Shown here piece by piece: positions 26,838 through 36,305 of a DNA stretch of 64,000 nucleotides. Position 1 is the stretch's first letter; the number at the start of each line of letters is the position of its first letter. The translations under genes were made by a program, and so were the position numbers. Source of the stretch: an uncultured Thermoguttaceae bacterium (GTDB lineage: Bacteria > Planctomycetota > Planctomycetia > Pirellulales > Thermoguttaceae); contig CALFBP010000053.1 of assembly GCA_937951625.1 (NCBI GenBank), forward strand, positions 1 through 64,000, written 5' to 3'. The notes beneath the pieces were generated by a model. It worked only from the letters and a program-made list of their open reading frames with translations. It was not told where the DNA came from and searched no databases.

Positions 26838-28388
26838 ATGAACGAACAACGACGATCTCTGCTGGGCTTGCTTGCCGGTTTGGGAATTTGGCTGGGAACC
26901 GCGGCGCTCGGGGAACTGCTGGGAATCGGCTGGGCAGGGGAAGACGTGTCCCGCCCCAATGTCGTGTTTATTTTGGCCGACGACCTCGGCCAACGCGACT
27001 TGGGGTGCTATGGGAGCACGTTCTACGAAACGCCGAACTTGGACCGCTTGGCACGACAAGGAGCGCGGTTCACCGATGCTTACGCCGCGTGCCCAGTATG
27101 TTCGCCGACTCGGGCCAGCATCATGGTGGGTCAATGGCCGCAGCGTACTGGCATCACGGATTATCTCGGCGCGCCAGGTCCGAAGAGTTGGAACAGAAAC
27201 ACGATCTTGCTCCCGGCGCCGTGCCGCGACCGCCTGGCGCTGGAAGAGCTGACCCTGGCCGAGGCCCTTGGCCGCGCCGGCTACGCGACCTTTTTCGCGG
27301 GCAAATGGCACTTGGGTCCGGAGGGGTTTTGGCCGGAGGATCAAGGGTTCGACGTCAACAAGGGCGGGTGTGCTTGGGGAGCGCCCATGGGCGGGAAACG
27401 GTATTTCTCGCCATATGCGAATCCCCGTTTGTCCGATGGACCGCCGGGCGAGCACTTGCCTGACCGCTTGGCCACCGAAACGGCCCGTTTCATCGAGCAG
27501 AATAGGGCGAGGCCGTTTTTCGTGTTTCTCTCGTTCTACTCAGTGCATACGCCGCTTTTGGCCCGCGAGGACCTTCGCCAGAAATACCAGGCCAAACGGC
27601 AGCGATTGGGGCTGGAGGCCAGGTGGGGCCGCGAAGAGCCCCGCGACGTCCGGCTTGTGCAAGAGCATCCCGTCTATGCCGCGATGGTCGAGGCGATGGA
27701 CTTGGCGGTGGGCAAAGTGATGGCCAAGCTGGACGAGTTGGCGCTGAGCGATAACACGCTCGTCATTTTCACGTCGGACAATGGGGGCCTCTCGACGAGC
27801 GAGGGTTGGCCCACATCGAATCATCCGTGGCGGGCAGGCAAGGGATGGCTTTACGAGGGGGGTATTCGAGAACCGCTTTTGGTGCGCTGGCCCAAGGTAG
27901 TGCGGCCGGGAACGGAAATCGCTACGCCCGTGACTAGCCCCGATTTCTTCCCCACGCTCTTGGAAGCCGTAGGACTGCACGCTCAGCCTGGCCAGCGACT
28001 GGATGGCATCAGTTTTCTTCCGCTCCTTCGCGGCACGACGCGGTTGCCGGAGCGAACTCTGTTCTGGCATTACCCCCATTATGGAAACCAAGGCGGGGCG
28101 CCTGGGGCAGCCATTCGCCGTGGGAAGTGGAAGCTGATCGAGTGGTTCGAGGATGGCAAGGTCGAGCTTTTCAATCTGGCCGACGACCCCGGCGAAACCC
28201 GGAATCTTGCGGCGGGTGAGCCTCAGCGGGTGGACCAACTGCGCACCGAGCTTCATGCCTGGCAGCACGAGGTGGGAGCAAAGTTCCCCACCACCAACGC
28301 GGCATACGATCCTGCCAAGCCCAATGGGCGAGAAAGCCCCCGGGTGACTAGGGATCCGCCGCCAAGCCGCCGCAGATCAAATCCTTAG
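26838..28388 (+). CDS. Secreted sulfatase (formylglycine type)
   Basis: A 516-aa exported sulfatase. The N-terminus has basic residues (NEQRRS) and a hydrophobic segment (LLGLLAGLGIWLGTAALG). The core shows NVVFILADDLGQRDLG (D48, D49 metal ligands), the formylglycine motif C-S-P-T-R (C88 modified), GKWHLGPEGF, and FTSDNGG; the C-terminus ends with the usual LADDPGETRNLA. It is not closely similar to the sulfatase at 8.5-10.1 kb, so the two probably have different substrates. ATG 26838 is chosen over 26814, where the extra residues do not fit a signal peptide. Confidence 0.93.
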   Translation: MNEQRRSLLGLLAGLGIWLGTAALGELLGIGWAGEDVSRPNVVFILADDLGQRDLGCYGSTFYETPNLDRLARQGARFTDAYAACPVCSPTRASIMVGQWPQRTGITDYLGAPGPKSWNRNTILLPAPCRDRLALEELTLAEALGRAGYATFFAGKWHLGPEGFWPEDQGFDVNKGGCAWGAPMGGKRYFSPYANPRLSDGPPGEHLPDRLATETARFIEQNRARPFFVFLSFYSVHTPLLAREDLRQKYQAKRQRLGLEARWGREEPRDVRLVQEHPVYAAMVEAMDLAVGKVMAKLDELALSDNTLVIFTSDNGGLSTSEGWPTSNHPWRAGKGWLYEGGIREPLLVRWPKVVRPGTEIATPVTSPDFFPTLLEAVGLHAQPGQRLDGISFLPLLRGTTRLPERTLFWHYPHYGNQGGAPGAAIRRGKWKLIEWFEDGKVELFNLADDPGETRNLAAGEPQRVDQLRTELHAWQHEVGAKFPTTNAAYDPAKPNGRESPRVTRDPPPSRRRSNP

Positions 28389-28440
28389 CTTTGCTGCGGT
28401 CCTCTTCTCTCTGTGATTCGCCTGATTTCAATTGTTTCAG

Positions 28441-28468
28441 TTGCCGCGCGCGGAAGATGGTGTAGAGT
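28441..28468 (+). promoter_or_regulatory. Possible promoter of the small lipoprotein gene
   Basis: TTGCCG (28441-28446) and TAGAGT (28463-28468) with a 16-bp spacer; four of six matches in each. Confidence 0.35.
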
Positions 28469-28522
28469 TGCCTTGCTGGTTTGGCCGCGCGAGGGCCAGC
28501 CACCTGTGAGGAGACCGCGGTT

Positions 28523-28789
28523 ATGAAAAGGTTTCTGTCGTTGCTGGTCGTGTCGTTTCTAGTGCTTGGGGCGGCCGGGTGTCATGGCGGCGGTTGGTGG
28601 AATCGGCCTGCCGCGGGCCCTGCGATGGGGCCCTTCGGCGGCCCCCTGCCCGAGGCGGCCTATGGCGATCCGATGGGACCGCCGGTCGCAACGCCCGGGT
28701 CGTGCGGCCCAGGAGGTTGCGCTTCGGCTGGCAACACCCCACCGGTGCTTTCCGGCCCGCAAGGGTTTCTGCCCGTCCCAGGCAGATAA
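28523..28789 (+). CDS. Small Gly/Pro-rich lipoprotein
   Basis: An 88-aa protein with a lipoprotein signal: basic KR, hydrophobic FLSLLVVSFLVLG and the lipobox LGAAGC. The mature part is low-complexity, rich in Gly, Pro and Ala, with two further Cys in GSCGPGGCAS. GAGGAG lies 9-10 nt before ATG 28523. Planctomycetes have many such short envelope lipoproteins; no function can be given. Confidence 0.75.
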   Translation: MKRFLSLLVVSFLVLGAAGCHGGGWWNRPAAGPAMGPFGGPLPEAAYGDPMGPPVATPGSCGPGGCASAGNTPPVLSGPQGFLPVPGR

Positions 28790-28948
28790 ACTCGCGATGG
28801 GAGATTCACGCCGCACGGTCGTTAGGTCGCACGGCGTTCGTCGTTTGATCGTTGGCCGCGGTGGTCGTCGCGCCGCAGGTGAGAAGCAACCGCCACCGAG
28901 CGGCGCCGCCTTCGGCGGGGTAGGCGATAATCCAGCGTCGTCTTCCCG

Positions 28949-30670
28949 TCAACGCCCTGCTTGGCTGCCGATGCCTTGTCCCTCGGTGAGCGTCACCAGC
29001 CGGTCGACTTCGAGGTTCTCGAACACGTCGACTCCGCCGCCAATCCAGCGGACTTCGACGCGGTCGACGCGGTCCCGTTTTCCCAAGCCGAAGTGAAGTC
29101 GCGAGCCCCAATGGCTTTGGTAGCCGCGGCCGCTGTGGACCTCGTCGATCTGGACCAAGTCGCCCGCCGTGACCTTGACCCGCGCCCCCACCCCGTCGCG
29201 GTTGGTTTTCACCCCGCGAAGCTGCACTTGGAGCCAGTGGTTGCCCGGGGGCGACTCGTTCCGTAACACCAGGGCAGGTCGCCGGGAATTGAGGATCACG
29301 ACATCGATCCGGCCGTCGTTGTCCAGATCGTCGAAGGCGGCGCCGCGGCCGACGGAGCGAACGCGGAGACCATCGCCGCTGGAATCCGAGACGTTGATGA
29401 ATCCGCCGAGGCCGGTGTTTTTCAACAGCACGGGCGTGGCGAGATAGGAGGTCGAGTCGTCGATCAATTCGACATTGTCGAGGAGGTGACCACAGGCCAA
29501 GAACAGGTCCTTCAAGCCGTCGTTGTCGAAGTCCACGAAGCCGCACCCCCACTTCACTTGATTCAAAGAACCCTGCCCGGCCCCGCTTTGCCGCGTGACA
29601 TCATCGAACAACCCCCCGCCCAGGTTGCGAAACAACGTGGCCAATTGCCGCTGATAGGCGGTCACGTAGAAATCCAGCAGCCCATCTTGATCGTAGTCGG
29701 CGCAATCGACGCCCATGCTTCCGTGGGCCGCGCCGCCCGCCTCGTAGGCCACGCCGCTTAGATCGCCCACCTCCGTGAACTTGCCGCCATCGTTTCGGAA
29801 GAGGAAGTTGCCCGGCCCGCCGTCGTTGCCCACGAAAATATCCGTGTCGCCGTCGTTGTCGTAATCGGCGCAGATGATCCCCATGCCTGGGCCGCGGTGG
29901 GCGGCCACTCCCCACTCTTGGCTCACGTCAATGAACGCCCCATCGCCGCGGTTGCGGAAAAGAATGGCCGGCAAGGGCGGATAGCGTTCGGGCCCGACGT
30001 AGATCGGCACCCCTTTCCACACATTGGGGACATGCTTGTCGTACCAGAACTCGAGGTAATTGGCCACGAACAAATCCAGTTCGCCGTCGGCGTCGGCGTC
30101 GAGAAAACAGACGCCCGCCCCGACTTTGGTGCGGTCCGCGGCGGCGGTGCCGCTTTGCTGTGTGGCGTCGGCAAACGTCCCGTCGCCGCGGTTGCGGTAC
30201 AAGACGTTGGGCCCGAAATTGCTGAGGTAAATGTCCGCATGACCATCGTTGTCGTAGTCGCCGACGGCCACTCCCAGCCCATAACCCGAGGGACCGACAC
30301 CGGCCTTGTCCGTCACGTCGAGGAACTTGAAATCGCCGAGGTTTCGATACAGGCGGTTGATGGGAAAGACCTCCGTCTTGGTTCCCTCCAGCGGGGTGCC
30401 GGTGAGAAAATAGACGTCGATCAGACCGTCGCCGTCGTAATCGAACGTGGCCAGGCCCGAGGCCACGGTTTCCACGATATACCTTCGGCCGCTGCTACCG
30501 TCGGAATGCTGGAAGGCGATCCCCGACTCGGCCGTCACATTGCGCAACACGATCGGGCCTTCGGCCCAGGCTGAAGCTGCCGCGGAAAGCAGAAGCACGC
30601 AACAGACGTAGTGAAAAAGGCGAAGAGCGGCAGGGCCCGCTGGGATGCTGGCAATTCCGTAGATCTGCAT
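28949..30670 (-). CDS. Secreted FG-GAP repeat protein with ASPIC/UnbV domain (CRTAC1-like)
   Basis: A 573-aa exported beta-propeller. A signal sequence (LFHYVCCVLLLSAAASAWA) leads into at least seven FG-GAP blades, each with a calcium-binding D-x-D-x-D-G loop: DYDGDGLIDVYF, DYDNDGHADIYL, DADADGELDLFV, DYDNDGDTDIFV, DYDQDGLLDFYV, DFDNDGLKDLFL and DLDNDGRIDVVI. The C-terminal ASPIC/UnbV domain runs from HWLQVQLRGVKTNRDGVGA to the end. Such proteins are abundant in planctomycetes and are thought to act in surface adhesion or ligand binding. ATG 30670 precedes the signal directly. Confidence 0.92.
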   Translation of the reverse strand: MQIYGIASIPAGPAALRLFHYVCCVLLLSAAASAWAEGPIVLRNVTAESGIAFQHSDGSSGRRYIVETVASGLATFDYDGDGLIDVYFLTGTPLEGTKTEVFPINRLYRNLGDFKFLDVTDKAGVGPSGYGLGVAVGDYDNDGHADIYLSNFGPNVLYRNRGDGTFADATQQSGTAAADRTKVGAGVCFLDADADGELDLFVANYLEFWYDKHVPNVWKGVPIYVGPERYPPLPAILFRNRGDGAFIDVSQEWGVAAHRGPGMGIICADYDNDGDTDIFVGNDGGPGNFLFRNDGGKFTEVGDLSGVAYEAGGAAHGSMGVDCADYDQDGLLDFYVTAYQRQLATLFRNLGGGLFDDVTRQSGAGQGSLNQVKWGCGFVDFDNDGLKDLFLACGHLLDNVELIDDSTSYLATPVLLKNTGLGGFINVSDSSGDGLRVRSVGRGAAFDDLDNDGRIDVVILNSRRPALVLRNESPPGNHWLQVQLRGVKTNRDGVGARVKVTAGDLVQIDEVHSGRGYQSHWGSRLHFGLGKRDRVDRVEVRWIGGGVDVFENLEVDRLVTLTEGQGIGSQAGR

Positions 30671-31033
30671 TCTTGCAACCAAACCATCGCGACCGCGGTG
30701 GACTCATCCTTGATTATGGCCGCTGCGCCGAGAGGGGTCAAACCGCCAGCGAAGAACAGGGCCGACGGCGGAGGACCTCACTCAAACAAGGTTCGCTGCT
30801 GGCTTTGACAGCCGATCCAGGCCATCGGCAGGTTTCGGGTAAGGTTGCGCGGCGCCCGGCGGCGAAATCTTTCGACCTTACCCCACGAAGGAGTTCGAGC
30901 ATGTTGAAAAAGCAGGGGATTCCAACCGGCCGGAGGTCGCTTGTTGGACGCATGGCGGCAACCGTTGGGGCCTACGTTTTTCAGGGCATCGGCCGTGGCG
31001 CGTTCCTCGAGGAACTGCTGCCGCTCGAGGCCG
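30671..31033. other. Intergenic region, no gene supported
   Basis: 363 bp between two minus-strand genes. A TTGACA at 30805-30810 has no -10 partner. A plus-strand frame at 30901-31059 with a good ribosome site is discussed under rejected items. Confidence 0.4.
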
Positions 31034-32380
31034 TCAATTCCGCCCTGCCAACTGGTTGAGCATACTGACTGCTTCATCCACCATGCGCTCGCCAGTGCCC
31101 GGCTCCGCGTAACTGTGGTAGCCTGTCCACACTTGGTAGCCGCCGAGCTTATGCGCCTCGCGATCGGGCAAATAGCCGATCCAGTCGTTCGACAATTCCG
31201 CCACCACGGTGTGTTTGAAAGGGGAGCGTTGTTTGATGTCGAGACCGAGCTTGGTGAAGAACTCGGCGGGCACGCCCACCAAGGCCACGTCGCCGATCCG
31301 GATCGCCTGAAGCCACGTGGTTCGTTCCTGACCCTGCTGCGGGGCGAGGTTTTTGCGCATGTCGCGGAAGACCTGGGCCACGCTCTCGGCGTGTTGCGGG
31401 CCGATCCGCTTGGTGCAGTAATCCACGACCGCTTTTTCTTCAGCAGCCTCGTCGAACGTCCGGACCTTGAATCGGAAGGAACGTTTGAGGGATTCCAAGC
31501 GCTCGACCTTTTGGGGCTGGGCCTGCCCCAAGGTGGCGAGCACCGCTTGCTTGATCCGGCGAAAGGCCTCGTGAGCGTCCATGTTATAGACATGCGTGGA
31601 ACCGCTGGCCCCTTCGAGAAACGCGACCTTGCCGCCCAATTCAGACTCGATCGCCTGAGCGGCCATGCCGTAGAAGCCCGGCGAGCGGGCGCCCGGCGTG
31701 AGCGCCCCGATGGTATGGCTCGAATGCCCGAAGAGCATCGCCTGGAGTTTGCCGGTCGGGTCGCGAAAGGCAAACACGGGCAGATCGGGATCGAAGGGGC
31801 CGGTGGGGCCGATCGCGTCGTCCCGCGGTCCAACCCAATAGATCGTCCCGTCCTTCAACTGAAGCCGACTGTTCATGCCCACTGTCGCTTCCTGGCCTAG
31901 GGCGAAGGCAAACTGAGTGTCGGCCATGTGGGATCGGGCCTCCACCACCGACTGCACAATGGCCTTTTTAAGTCGATCCACGAACACGTCGCAGCGGTCG
32001 TAGGCGTGAACCGGCGCACAGCTTGGGGCGTGGTGCGTATGGGTAGCGTGGACGAGCACGTGCGAGGCGGGAATGCCGCAACGTTCTTCGATTTCCTCCA
32101 AGGCGGGGTCCACGAAGTCGCGGGTCACGAAGAGCACGTCGCAGGAGACGATGGCCAAGGGGATCGCACCGGCTTTCTCGACCACTACGGCGGTCGCGCG
32201 GAGCTTGCCCTCTTGCCCCTTGCTCCGACCGCTATGGATGCCCCCGGCGATCGGCATCGTGTCGTCCGCCTCGACTTCGACGGCCGAGGCGCCGACGCGC
32301 AGCTCCGCCGCCCAACCCCTATCCACGGCAGCCGCCAACACCCAACAACACGCGGCGATGAGAATAAGTTTGGTTCTCAT
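31034..32380 (-). CDS. Neutral/alkaline ceramidase-like secreted protein
   Basis: A 448-aa exported protein (signal LILIAACCWVLAAAVDRGWA). It begins LRVGASAVEVEADDTMPIAGG and has IVSCDVLFVTRDFVD and HVLVHATHTHHAPS, the His-rich segment in the position of the zinc site of the neutral ceramidase N-terminal fold. VGVPAEFFTKLGLDIK and LSNDWIGYLPDREAHKLGGY also belong to that family. Planctomycete genomes contain many of these; true ceramidase activity is unproven, and a role in sugar or amide hydrolysis is possible. The start ATG overlaps the stop of the upstream aldo/keto-reductase-like gene (ATGA), indicating coupled translation. Confidence 0.82.
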   Translation of the reverse strand: MRTKLILIAACCWVLAAAVDRGWAAELRVGASAVEVEADDTMPIAGGIHSGRSKGQEGKLRATAVVVEKAGAIPLAIVSCDVLFVTRDFVDPALEEIEERCGIPASHVLVHATHTHHAPSCAPVHAYDRCDVFVDRLKKAIVQSVVEARSHMADTQFAFALGQEATVGMNSRLQLKDGTIYWVGPRDDAIGPTGPFDPDLPVFAFRDPTGKLQAMLFGHSSHTIGALTPGARSPGFYGMAAQAIESELGGKVAFLEGASGSTHVYNMDAHEAFRRIKQAVLATLGQAQPQKVERLESLKRSFRFKVRTFDEAAEEKAVVDYCTKRIGPQHAESVAQVFRDMRKNLAPQQGQERTTWLQAIRIGDVALVGVPAEFFTKLGLDIKQRSPFKHTVVAELSNDWIGYLPDREAHKLGGYQVWTGYHSYAEPGTGERMVDEAVSMLNQLAGRN

Positions 32381-33324
32381 GATGCTTTGGCTCCCTGAGC
32401 GAGTTCACGGGTATACTGCGCGTTGGCGCGGATTTCGTCGAAGAAACGCGGGTACATGCCGACGATCACGCCGTCGGTCGGCTTGATCCGCTCGAAGGCG
32501 AAGCGAAACGCCTCCTTGACCGCCTGCTGGCTGGAACACTTGCGCCCCGAGGCGAGAATCTTGAACCCGAGGCATGGCTGCTTCACCTGACGCATCACGT
32601 CGGTCATGGCGACCGGGTCGTCGGCATAGAACGGATAGCCGATTTCCAAAGTGGGCAAAGCGGAACTGTGTTTGCGGGTCAGAAAGTAGAAGCAGTTCAT
32701 GAACAGGTCCACCTCCCAACCCTCGTCGGCAATCTGCTTGATGCAGTCAGGATTATGAGCCGAGACCCCGGCTAGCACGCCGGCGTCGTGAACGGCCTTG
32801 ACGTAGTCATGGACCTCGGCTTTCTTGCCTTCGGCAAACAGCCGATCGGTGACCCCGCCGTGATGGACCATGGCGATGGGCTGCGTTGCGTCCACCATTT
32901 TCTTCACGTCCGCCCGAGCCGAGTGCAAGCAGAGGAACTGCATCTTCGATCCCCGCTCGCGAACCCTGTGCAACACTTCCTCGGTGTTGGCGGCCGGCGA
33001 GAACTGGTGGGCCGTGATGCCCGCCCGCTCGCAGTCCAAAAGGAACTCCACCGTTCTCTCCGTGGTGAAGTACTCCTTCATGTGGCGGTCGGTGTGAGGG
33101 CCGAGGTAGGAGTAGCCCCCGATCGGGTTCCAACCGGCGACCAGCCGGCTCACGCGGTGCTTGCCCAAGGCGATCGTGGGCAACAATGGGGTCACTGAAG
33201 TCGTATTCGATTCCGCCGCAGAGAGTCCCTTCCAGCCCAAGCCGGATGCCGCCGCGGCGGCCGTGATCTGGGCCAGGAAACGCCTTCGCGCGCAACCGTC
33301 CGGGTGGCGATGCTCGTGATCCAT
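32377..33324 (-). CDS. Tat-exported aldo/keto reductase-like protein (divergent)
   Basis: A 315-aa protein with a twin-arginine leader (CARRRFLAQITAAAAASGLG). The rest follows the TIM-barrel layout of aldo/keto reductases in places (RVSRLVAGWNPIGGYSYLG, GVLAGVSAHNPDCI, IKPTDGVIVGMYPRF), but the canonical Asp-Tyr-Lys-His tetrad is not obvious. AGGAG lies 7 nt before the ATG. It is the first gene of a two-gene operon with the ceramidase-like gene and is divergent from a second, canonical aldo/keto reductase. Confidence 0.75.
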   Translation of the reverse strand: MDHEHRHPDGCARRRFLAQITAAAAASGLGWKGLSAAESNTTSVTPLLPTIALGKHRVSRLVAGWNPIGGYSYLGPHTDRHMKEYFTTERTVEFLLDCERAGITAHQFSPAANTEEVLHRVRERGSKMQFLCLHSARADVKKMVDATQPIAMVHHGGVTDRLFAEGKKAEVHDYVKAVHDAGVLAGVSAHNPDCIKQIADEGWEVDLFMNCFYFLTRKHSSALPTLEIGYPFYADDPVAMTDVMRQVKQPCLGFKILASGRKCSSQQAVKEAFRFAFERIKPTDGVIVGMYPRFFDEIRANAQYTRELAQGAKAS

Positions 33325-33532
33325 GGCGGATTCTCCTAGGGAAAACAGGGGGCAGGTCGCAGTTCAGGTCGCAGTGGAGCAAACGAAGCGGCTCGAAGAG
33401 GCCTCGCAGCCGCGATCCAGTCTACCCCCAACGGAAAAGGAGCGAAAGACTGGTCTCAGGGGCCCGAGCGGAATATAAAGATTGAGGACGGGAATCGGGA
33501 AAATCACTGCATCTGCTTGAAAGGGCGTTTTC

Positions 33533-34408
33533 ATGTCAAGCATTTCGCGTCGCGATTTTTTGGCCGGAGTGACTCTTGGCGGGATCGCCGCCTCATGGGG
33601 ACGTTTTGTTCCGGGGGCAGAACCTGTCGCCCGACCCAAACTGGGCACGGATCTGGTGACGCTCGGCCGAAGTGGTCTGCAAACGACGGTCTTGGGGATC
33701 GGGACGGGGTCGGTGGGTGGGAGCCAGCAGCGGGCCTTGGGGACCGAGGGGTTCACCAAACTCGTGCGCCACGCCCTGGACCGCGGCATCCGCTACATCG
33801 ACACGGCGGACATGTACCGAATGCACACTTTCGTCCAGATCGCGCTGAAGGGCGTGGCTCGCGACAAGTACTTCATTCTTACCAAGACTACTGCCCGCCA
33901 TCCCGAGGTGGCCAAGGCCGACGTCGAGCGCTTCCGCCGCGAGTTGGGCGTGGAAACCATCGATGTCTTGTTGATGCATTGCATGCAGACTGGCTCCTGG
34001 CCCACCGACATGCGCCCCATCATGGACGTGCTCGACGAGGCCAAACGCAGGGGCCGCGTCCGCGCCGTGGGCATTTCCAATCACGGTTGGGAACCCTTGC
34101 TGGCCGCCGTGGAATCGAATTGGTGCGACGTCCATCTGGTCCGCATCAATCCCTTCGGCGACAAAATGGACGGCGAACCGGAAAAAGTGGCCGAGCAGGT
34201 GCGGAAAATCCACGCCAAGGGCTGCGGCGTGTTGGGCATGAAGATCTATGGCGAGACCGGCTTCGACAGCCAAGAAAAACGCTTCCAGTCGCTGAACTAC
34301 GTGCTGGGGCTGGGCTGCGTCGACGCCTTCACGATCGGCTTCACGAGCACGGAGCAACTCGACGAGACGCTCGAACTGATCGAAAAGGCGGCGCAATCGG
34401 TGGCCTGA
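33533..34408 (+). CDS. Tat-exported aldo/keto reductase
   Basis: A 291-aa NAD(P)H-dependent oxidoreductase with a Tat signal (SRRDFLAGVTLGGIAAS). The barrel carries LGRSGLQTTVLGIGTGSVGG, the catalytic Asp/Tyr in RYIDTADMYR, Lys in FILTKT, and His in VLLMHCMQ; RVRAVGISNHG follows. Export makes a periplasmic role likely, with the folded, cofactor-loaded protein moved by Tat. AAAGGG precedes ATG 33533 by 7 nt. It diverges from another exported reductase-like gene, so the two may serve the same extracellular substrate. Confidence 0.9.
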   Translation: MSSISRRDFLAGVTLGGIAASWGRFVPGAEPVARPKLGTDLVTLGRSGLQTTVLGIGTGSVGGSQQRALGTEGFTKLVRHALDRGIRYIDTADMYRMHTFVQIALKGVARDKYFILTKTTARHPEVAKADVERFRRELGVETIDVLLMHCMQTGSWPTDMRPIMDVLDEAKRRGRVRAVGISNHGWEPLLAAVESNWCDVHLVRINPFGDKMDGEPEKVAEQVRKIHAKGCGVLGMKIYGETGFDSQEKRFQSLNYVLGLGCVDAFTIGFTSTEQLDETLELIEKAAQSVA

Positions 34409-34881
34409 CATGGGGTCGAGGAGGGTGAAACCGAAGGTCCCAGCGGGGATTTCTCCCTCGGTCTCATGAATAGGGACCTTCGACAACGACGCGCCTTCTG
34501 GGGAGGACTCTGGTCATGTCCCAACCCGGCGGACTCCGTTGGAAAAACTGGCAAGAAGTCTCGAAGACGCCCCCTGGCGAACCGCCACTGGATCATCCCG
34601 TCTCGCAGGAGCTAGCCAGAACGCTGAGTTCAATCGCGAGAGCAGGGAGAATGGGCTTTATTTTCCGAAAACATAGGTGGCTCATCGTCGTGGGGTTCTG
34701 ACGCAATTTTTAACGCAGATAACACGAAGACAGATAAAATCGAGGCGCCGGCCGAAGGGAACGCCGCGGGTCTGCCCCCGGCCGTCGATTCCCTGTTCCC
34801 GGTCCCTTTCTTGCCCTGGAGTCTGGCTCGTGGTCGCGAGATGCCGGCGTCGATGGGGACGTGCGGCTGTCCCCGCGCCTT
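34409..34881. other. Intergenic region with a hairpin after argG
   Basis: 473 bp between convergent genes. A GGGGAC/GTCCCC stem (34855-34860 with 34869-34874) lies just past the argG stop on the minus strand, without a T-run. A stretch near 34713-34740 (AACGCAGATAACACGAAGAC) looks like a dispersed repeat. No gene supported. Confidence 0.4.
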
Positions 34882-36096
34882 TCAAAACGGCCTAGGACGC
34901 ACGCGGGCCTGGACGCGCGTGGGCAGTCCTTGAATCTTGAGGAATCCCTCGGCGTCGGTCTGGTTGTAGCTGCCCCCGCCCTCCATCGTGGCGATGCCTT
35001 CGTCGTACAGACTGTAAGGGCTGCTGCGGCTATCGACCGCGATCGTCCCTTTATAGAGCTTCAGCCGCACTTCGCCCGTCACTGGTTTCTGGGCCTCACG
35101 GATGAAGGCCATCAAGGCGTCCATCTTGGCGTGGTACCAGAAACCGTAATAGACCATCTCGGCCACTTCGGGCGCAAGCCGGTCGCGCAGATGCATCAGG
35201 TCGCGGTCCAAGGTCAACTGCTCGACCAGGCGATGGGCCTCGTAAAGGATCGTCATGCCCGGGGCTTCATACACGCCGCGGCTCTTCATGCCCACGAAGC
35301 GGTTCTCGACCATGTCCACGCGCCCGATCCCATTGCGGCCGCCAATCTGGTTCAGCGTGGCCACGATCGCGTGGGGACTGAGCGGTTCGCCGTTGACGCG
35401 GACCGGTACGCCCGCTTCAAAAGAAACACTTACCGTCTCGACCTGGTCCGGTGCCTGTTGCGGCGAGACGGTCATGCCGAATTCGACCAGCTCCACGCCA
35501 TTGACGCTCAGGTCCTCCAGCTTGCCGGCCTCGTAGCTGATGTGCAGGCAGTTCTCGTCGGAGCTGTACGGCTTCGCTGCCGACGCCTTGACCGGGATCT
35601 GCTTGTCGTTGCAATAGGCGATCATTTCGGAGCGGCCGGGAAATTGCTGCCGGAATCGCTCGATCCGCCAGGGCGCGATCACCCGAATGCCCGGCTGAAG
35701 GGCCTCGGCAGCGAGCTGGAAACGGCACTGGTCGTTGCCCTTGCCCGTGGCCCCGTGGGCGAAGGCATCGGCCCCCACTTCCCGAGCGACTTGGAGGCAT
35801 TTTTTGGCGATCAGTGGTCGGGCGATCGAGGTGCCCAGCAGATAAACGCCCTCGTATTTCGCCTGCCATTGGAGCACGGGAAAGGCGAAATCGCGGCACA
35901 GCTCCTCTTTGGCATCGACGATCGTGGCCGACTTGGCGCCGACCCGCCGGGCCTTGTCCAGAATGGCTTGTCGATCCTCGCAGGGCTGGCCTAAATCGAC
36001 GTACACGGCGTGGACGTCGTAGCCCTCGTCGATCAACCAACCCAAAATGACCGAGGTATCCAACCCGCCCGAATAAGCCAACACGCAGCTCGACAT
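34882..36096 (-). CDS. argG: Argininosuccinate synthase
   Basis: A 404-aa ATP-dependent ligase joining citrulline and aspartate in arginine synthesis. The N-terminal PP-loop AYSGGLDTSVILGWL binds ATP; AHGATGKGNDQCRF, APWR near residue 175 and SVNGVELVEFG belong to the family, as does GRVDMVENRFVGMKSRGVYE, which lies in the citrulline/aspartate-binding half. Length is normal. AAGGA lies about 11 nt before ATG 36096. The gene stands alone and argH is not in the window. Confidence 0.97.
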   Translation of the reverse strand: MSSCVLAYSGGLDTSVILGWLIDEGYDVHAVYVDLGQPCEDRQAILDKARRVGAKSATIVDAKEELCRDFAFPVLQWQAKYEGVYLLGTSIARPLIAKKCLQVAREVGADAFAHGATGKGNDQCRFQLAAEALQPGIRVIAPWRIERFRQQFPGRSEMIAYCNDKQIPVKASAAKPYSSDENCLHISYEAGKLEDLSVNGVELVEFGMTVSPQQAPDQVETVSVSFEAGVPVRVNGEPLSPHAIVATLNQIGGRNGIGRVDMVENRFVGMKSRGVYEAPGMTILYEAHRLVEQLTLDRDLMHLRDRLAPEVAEMVYYGFWYHAKMDALMAFIREAQKPVTGEVRLKLYKGTIAVDSRSSPYSLYDEGIATMEGGGSYNQTDAEGFLKIQGLPTRVQARVRPRPF

Positions 36097-36305
36097 GACA
36101 CTTGCTTTCCTTGAAGCCCGTCCTTACGCTCAAAATATCCATTTTGGCAATCCAAGCTATCGGCCGCAAGGCTTTCAACGACCGCTTCACGACGAGCAAT
36201 GCGCGACCTCAAGGGCAATCGTAAAAGCAACCGGGAAATGGAGCGAAAGAACATCGGGTTCGGTCGCTTCAATCCCTTGATTCCCCGCAACGCAAGGAGA
36301 TTGCT

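Noticed and set aside
30805-30810. Isolated TTGACA
   Set aside because: No -10 hexamer at 16-19 bp and no plus-strand gene downstream in a suitable position.
30901-31059. 52-codon plus-strand frame (MLKKQGIPTGRRSL...) with GAAGGAG upstream
   Set aside because: It overlaps the 3' end of the ceramidase-like gene in antisense and has no recognisable feature beyond the ribosome site; could be a small gene but unsupported.
34516-34701. 61-codon plus-strand frame with GGGAGGA upstream
   Set aside because: No helix, motif or similarity that I recognise, and composition like non-coding DNA.
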